Assembly (NCBI GenBank): GCA_021464525.1
Contig: JADRCO010000715.1
Coordinates: 1-27,772 of the forward strand
Direction: 5' to 3'
Source: Rhizophagus sp. LPA8_4_AMF
Lineage: Eukaryota; Glomeromycota; Glomeromycetes; Glomerales; Glomeraceae
DNA: 27,772 nt
The translations under genes were made by a program, and so were the position numbers. Numbering within the stretch: the first letter of the stretch is position 1; every line of letters starts with the position of its first letter. The notes under the pieces were generated by a model that saw only the letters and a program-made list of their open reading frames with translations, did no database searches and was not told the DNA's origin. This document shows positions 26,277 to 27,772 of this stretch, in pieces.

Positions 26277-27180
26277 TAGGTTTTAATATCATGTATGTAA
26301 TGCGTCATATATAACTAAAATAAGATAAGCCTTAAATTCTTTAATCAATTGCTATTTATACCACATATTACATTATTAGATCGATGATGGAGAGAAGAAA
26401 TTAAAAAATAATCCTTAAAAAGTATAAACGAGTGACAATCGACGGTTAATGTATGCATAAATATCCAAATAATATCCCTTCTTCCTTATATCACAGTTTT
26501 TTTTTATTTTATTTGCCTATATTTTATTACTTTTACTTTTTTTATTACGTTTTGCATGTGCATATATTAAGAAAGCAGGAGAAAGGGATGGGATCTGGAT
26601 AGTTTGCTTTTTGTTGTTTGTTTTTAGTTTACTACTTTTTTTTATTGCGCTCTCTTAACATTTGTAACCTTTTGTTTTCTTTTAATAAATCTTTTGTTGG
26701 AACATTTGTGCAAGGGCAAAAATTACAGTCAGGGTTGTTTCAAGTTAATATTATATAATAATCATTTAAATTGTTTAGTTATTTATTACTTATTTTTTTC
26801 TATTTAATTTTATAACTAAAATGTATGTATTATATATACACATTGACAAATCATTACTGTTACATACTGTTAGGTTTTTAATAGACATTTTAATCTAATA
26901 TATTATCAATAAATTTCTTTGATTTTTTAATTAAAAAAAAAACTTTGTAATCTGATTTAAAGCAATATCTATATTGAAATAAATTGATATTTAATATTAA
27001 AAAATCTTCAATTTTAGCATTTTTTTTTGGATTTTAGTAATTTATTTTGTAAAATAAAAGTTGGTATTTTCTTATAAAAAATTAGAATACACTGCATTTT
27101 TATTATAGATGCCATCCAAAATACTTTAGGTAAATCCCAAATCCCAAATTAATTATGGCATTCCAAATGTATGATAAATT
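26277..27180. other. PABP 3' region and AT-rich non-coding sequence
   Basis: Follows the PABP stop. The first about 450 bp are likely 3' UTR. An AATAAA at 26684-26689 followed by a GT-rich stretch is a candidate polyadenylation site. The rest is very AT-rich with short homopolymers. No open frame or RNA gene was recognised. Confidence 0.5.
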
Positions 27181-27194
27181 CCAAATTATTATAG

Positions 27195-27268
27195 CATCTC
27201 AAATTAATTATGACATTCCAAATTAATTATGACATTCCAAATTAATTATAACATTCCAAATTAATTAT
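27195..27268. repeat. 19-bp tandem repeat, about four copies
   Basis: A unit reading ACATTCCAAATTAATTATG (first base G or A at the junction) occurs three times nearly unchanged, preceded by one diverged copy with ATCTCAAATTAATTATG. Looser relatives (CCAAATTAATTATGGCATTC near 27144) extend the array to the left. AT-rich satellite-like block, no coding potential. Confidence 0.8.
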
Positions 27269-27469
27269 AATATTTCATAATATTTTAAAATATATAATTT
27301 ATATTTTAAATTATCTAGTAAAAAATATTGATATAAAATATTAATTTTAAAAAATAAATATAAATTTTATTAAAATCCAATTGGTATATCTCTAAAAATA
27401 GGGGTTATAGGATAAGAACTTTAAAATCTCATATAATATATAATTTTGATTGAAATTAATAATAATATA

Positions 27470-27620
27470 CAGTCAGACCTCCATATAATCACCCAATCGA
27501 TTAGAGTTGTGACTATATAAAGATTAAATTTACTAATAAAATAATATGTAGATTAGCAAAAATAAGGTACTTATAAAGAGGTGTTCTTATATAGGAGGTG
27601 ATTATATGGAGATCTGACTG
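27470..27620. mobile_element. MITE-like element with 24-bp terminal inverted repeats and TA target duplication
   Basis: The left end begins CAGTCAGACCTCCATATAAT (27470 onward); the reverse complement of the right end (27597-27620) begins CAGTCAGATCTCCATATAAT. The 24-bp ends differ at one base. Both sides are flanked by TA (27468-27469 and 27621-27622), the target duplication of Tc1/mariner/pogo transposases. At 151 bp with no open frame it is a non-autonomous element. The CAGT start fits the pogo/Tigger branch. The single mismatch suggests a fairly recent insertion. Confidence 0.82.
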
Positions 27621-27772
27621 TAATTAGAATTTTATTAAAATTTTTCTATATATTAATTCTGTAATTCTAATTCTATCATCGGCAAACTTTTTTTGGTTCA
27701 GATCTGCAGCGATCTGTGATTTTAGCAGATTGCCACTTTTTTTTATGCAAATTTGATAAAAATCTGCACAAT
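27621..27772. other. Window end, small palindromes, no gene
   Basis: AT-rich, with CAGATC (27699-27704) facing GATCTG (27711-27716) around TGCAGC, and repeated ATCTGC/GCAGAT words. It may be the edge of another repeat cut by the window end. Nothing firm. Confidence 0.35.

Noticed and set aside
27655-27772. A second transposon end at the window edge
   Set aside because: CAGATC/GATCTG and repeated ATCTGC words hint at one, but no matching terminal repeat or target duplication can be seen before the window ends.

Overview
This is a 27.8 kb piece of eukaryotic nuclear DNA, most likely fungal. It is very AT-rich and gene-dense. The genes are split by many short introns, mostly 55-140 bp, with GT...AG ends that I placed by reading frame. 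The gene set is conserved housekeeping: PP4 regulatory subunit, NIPA magnesium transporter, ribosomal protein uL16, an Mdv1/Caf4-type mitochondrial fission adaptor, APC4, TBL1/Sif2, TAF6, Mic60 and poly(A)-binding protein. The Mdv1/Caf4 protein and the overall style point to a fungus. An early-diverging AT-rich lineage such as Glomeromycotina (Rhizophagus-like) is my best guess, but this is inference and no species marker is present.

Layout, left to right. A PPP4R2-like gene (+, 338-2338) converges on a NIPA-like transporter (-, 2823-5164). A small secreted Cys-containing protein (+, 5532-6307) converges on RPL10/uL16 (-, 6455-7355). RPL10 shares a divergent promoter with the Mdv1/Caf4-like WD40 gene (+, 7681-10452). 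That gene converges on an unassigned leucine-rich gene (-, 11018-12304), which is head-to-head, 135 bp apart, with APC4 (+, 12440-15697). Next come a TBL1/Sif2-like LisH-WD40 corepressor (+, 15888-18378), TAF6 (-, 18589-20516), divergent MIC60/mitofilin (+, 20727-22503), an unassigned coiled-coil protein (-, 22572-23188) and divergent PABP (+, 23839-26276). The last 1.5 kb is non-coding, with a 19-bp tandem repeat and a 151-bp inverted-repeat element flanked by TA.

Twelve multi-exon genes with 72 introns were reconstructed. Every reading frame closes across all proposed junctions, except for one ambiguous donor in APC4. There is no operon logic. The genes serve separate core processes: transcription (TAF6, TBL1), cell cycle (APC4), phosphatase signalling (PPP4R2), translation (uL16, PABP), mitochondrial shape (Mic60, fission adaptor) and magnesium transport.

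I found no clearly new multi-gene system. The observations most worth following are a 46-A tract in the probable 5' UTR of the PABP gene (candidate autoregulatory site), the unassigned small secreted protein, two genes I cannot name, a 38-nt intron in APC4, two candidate presequences for Mic60, a recurrent CACGTG box in promoters, and the TA-flanked MITE-like element.
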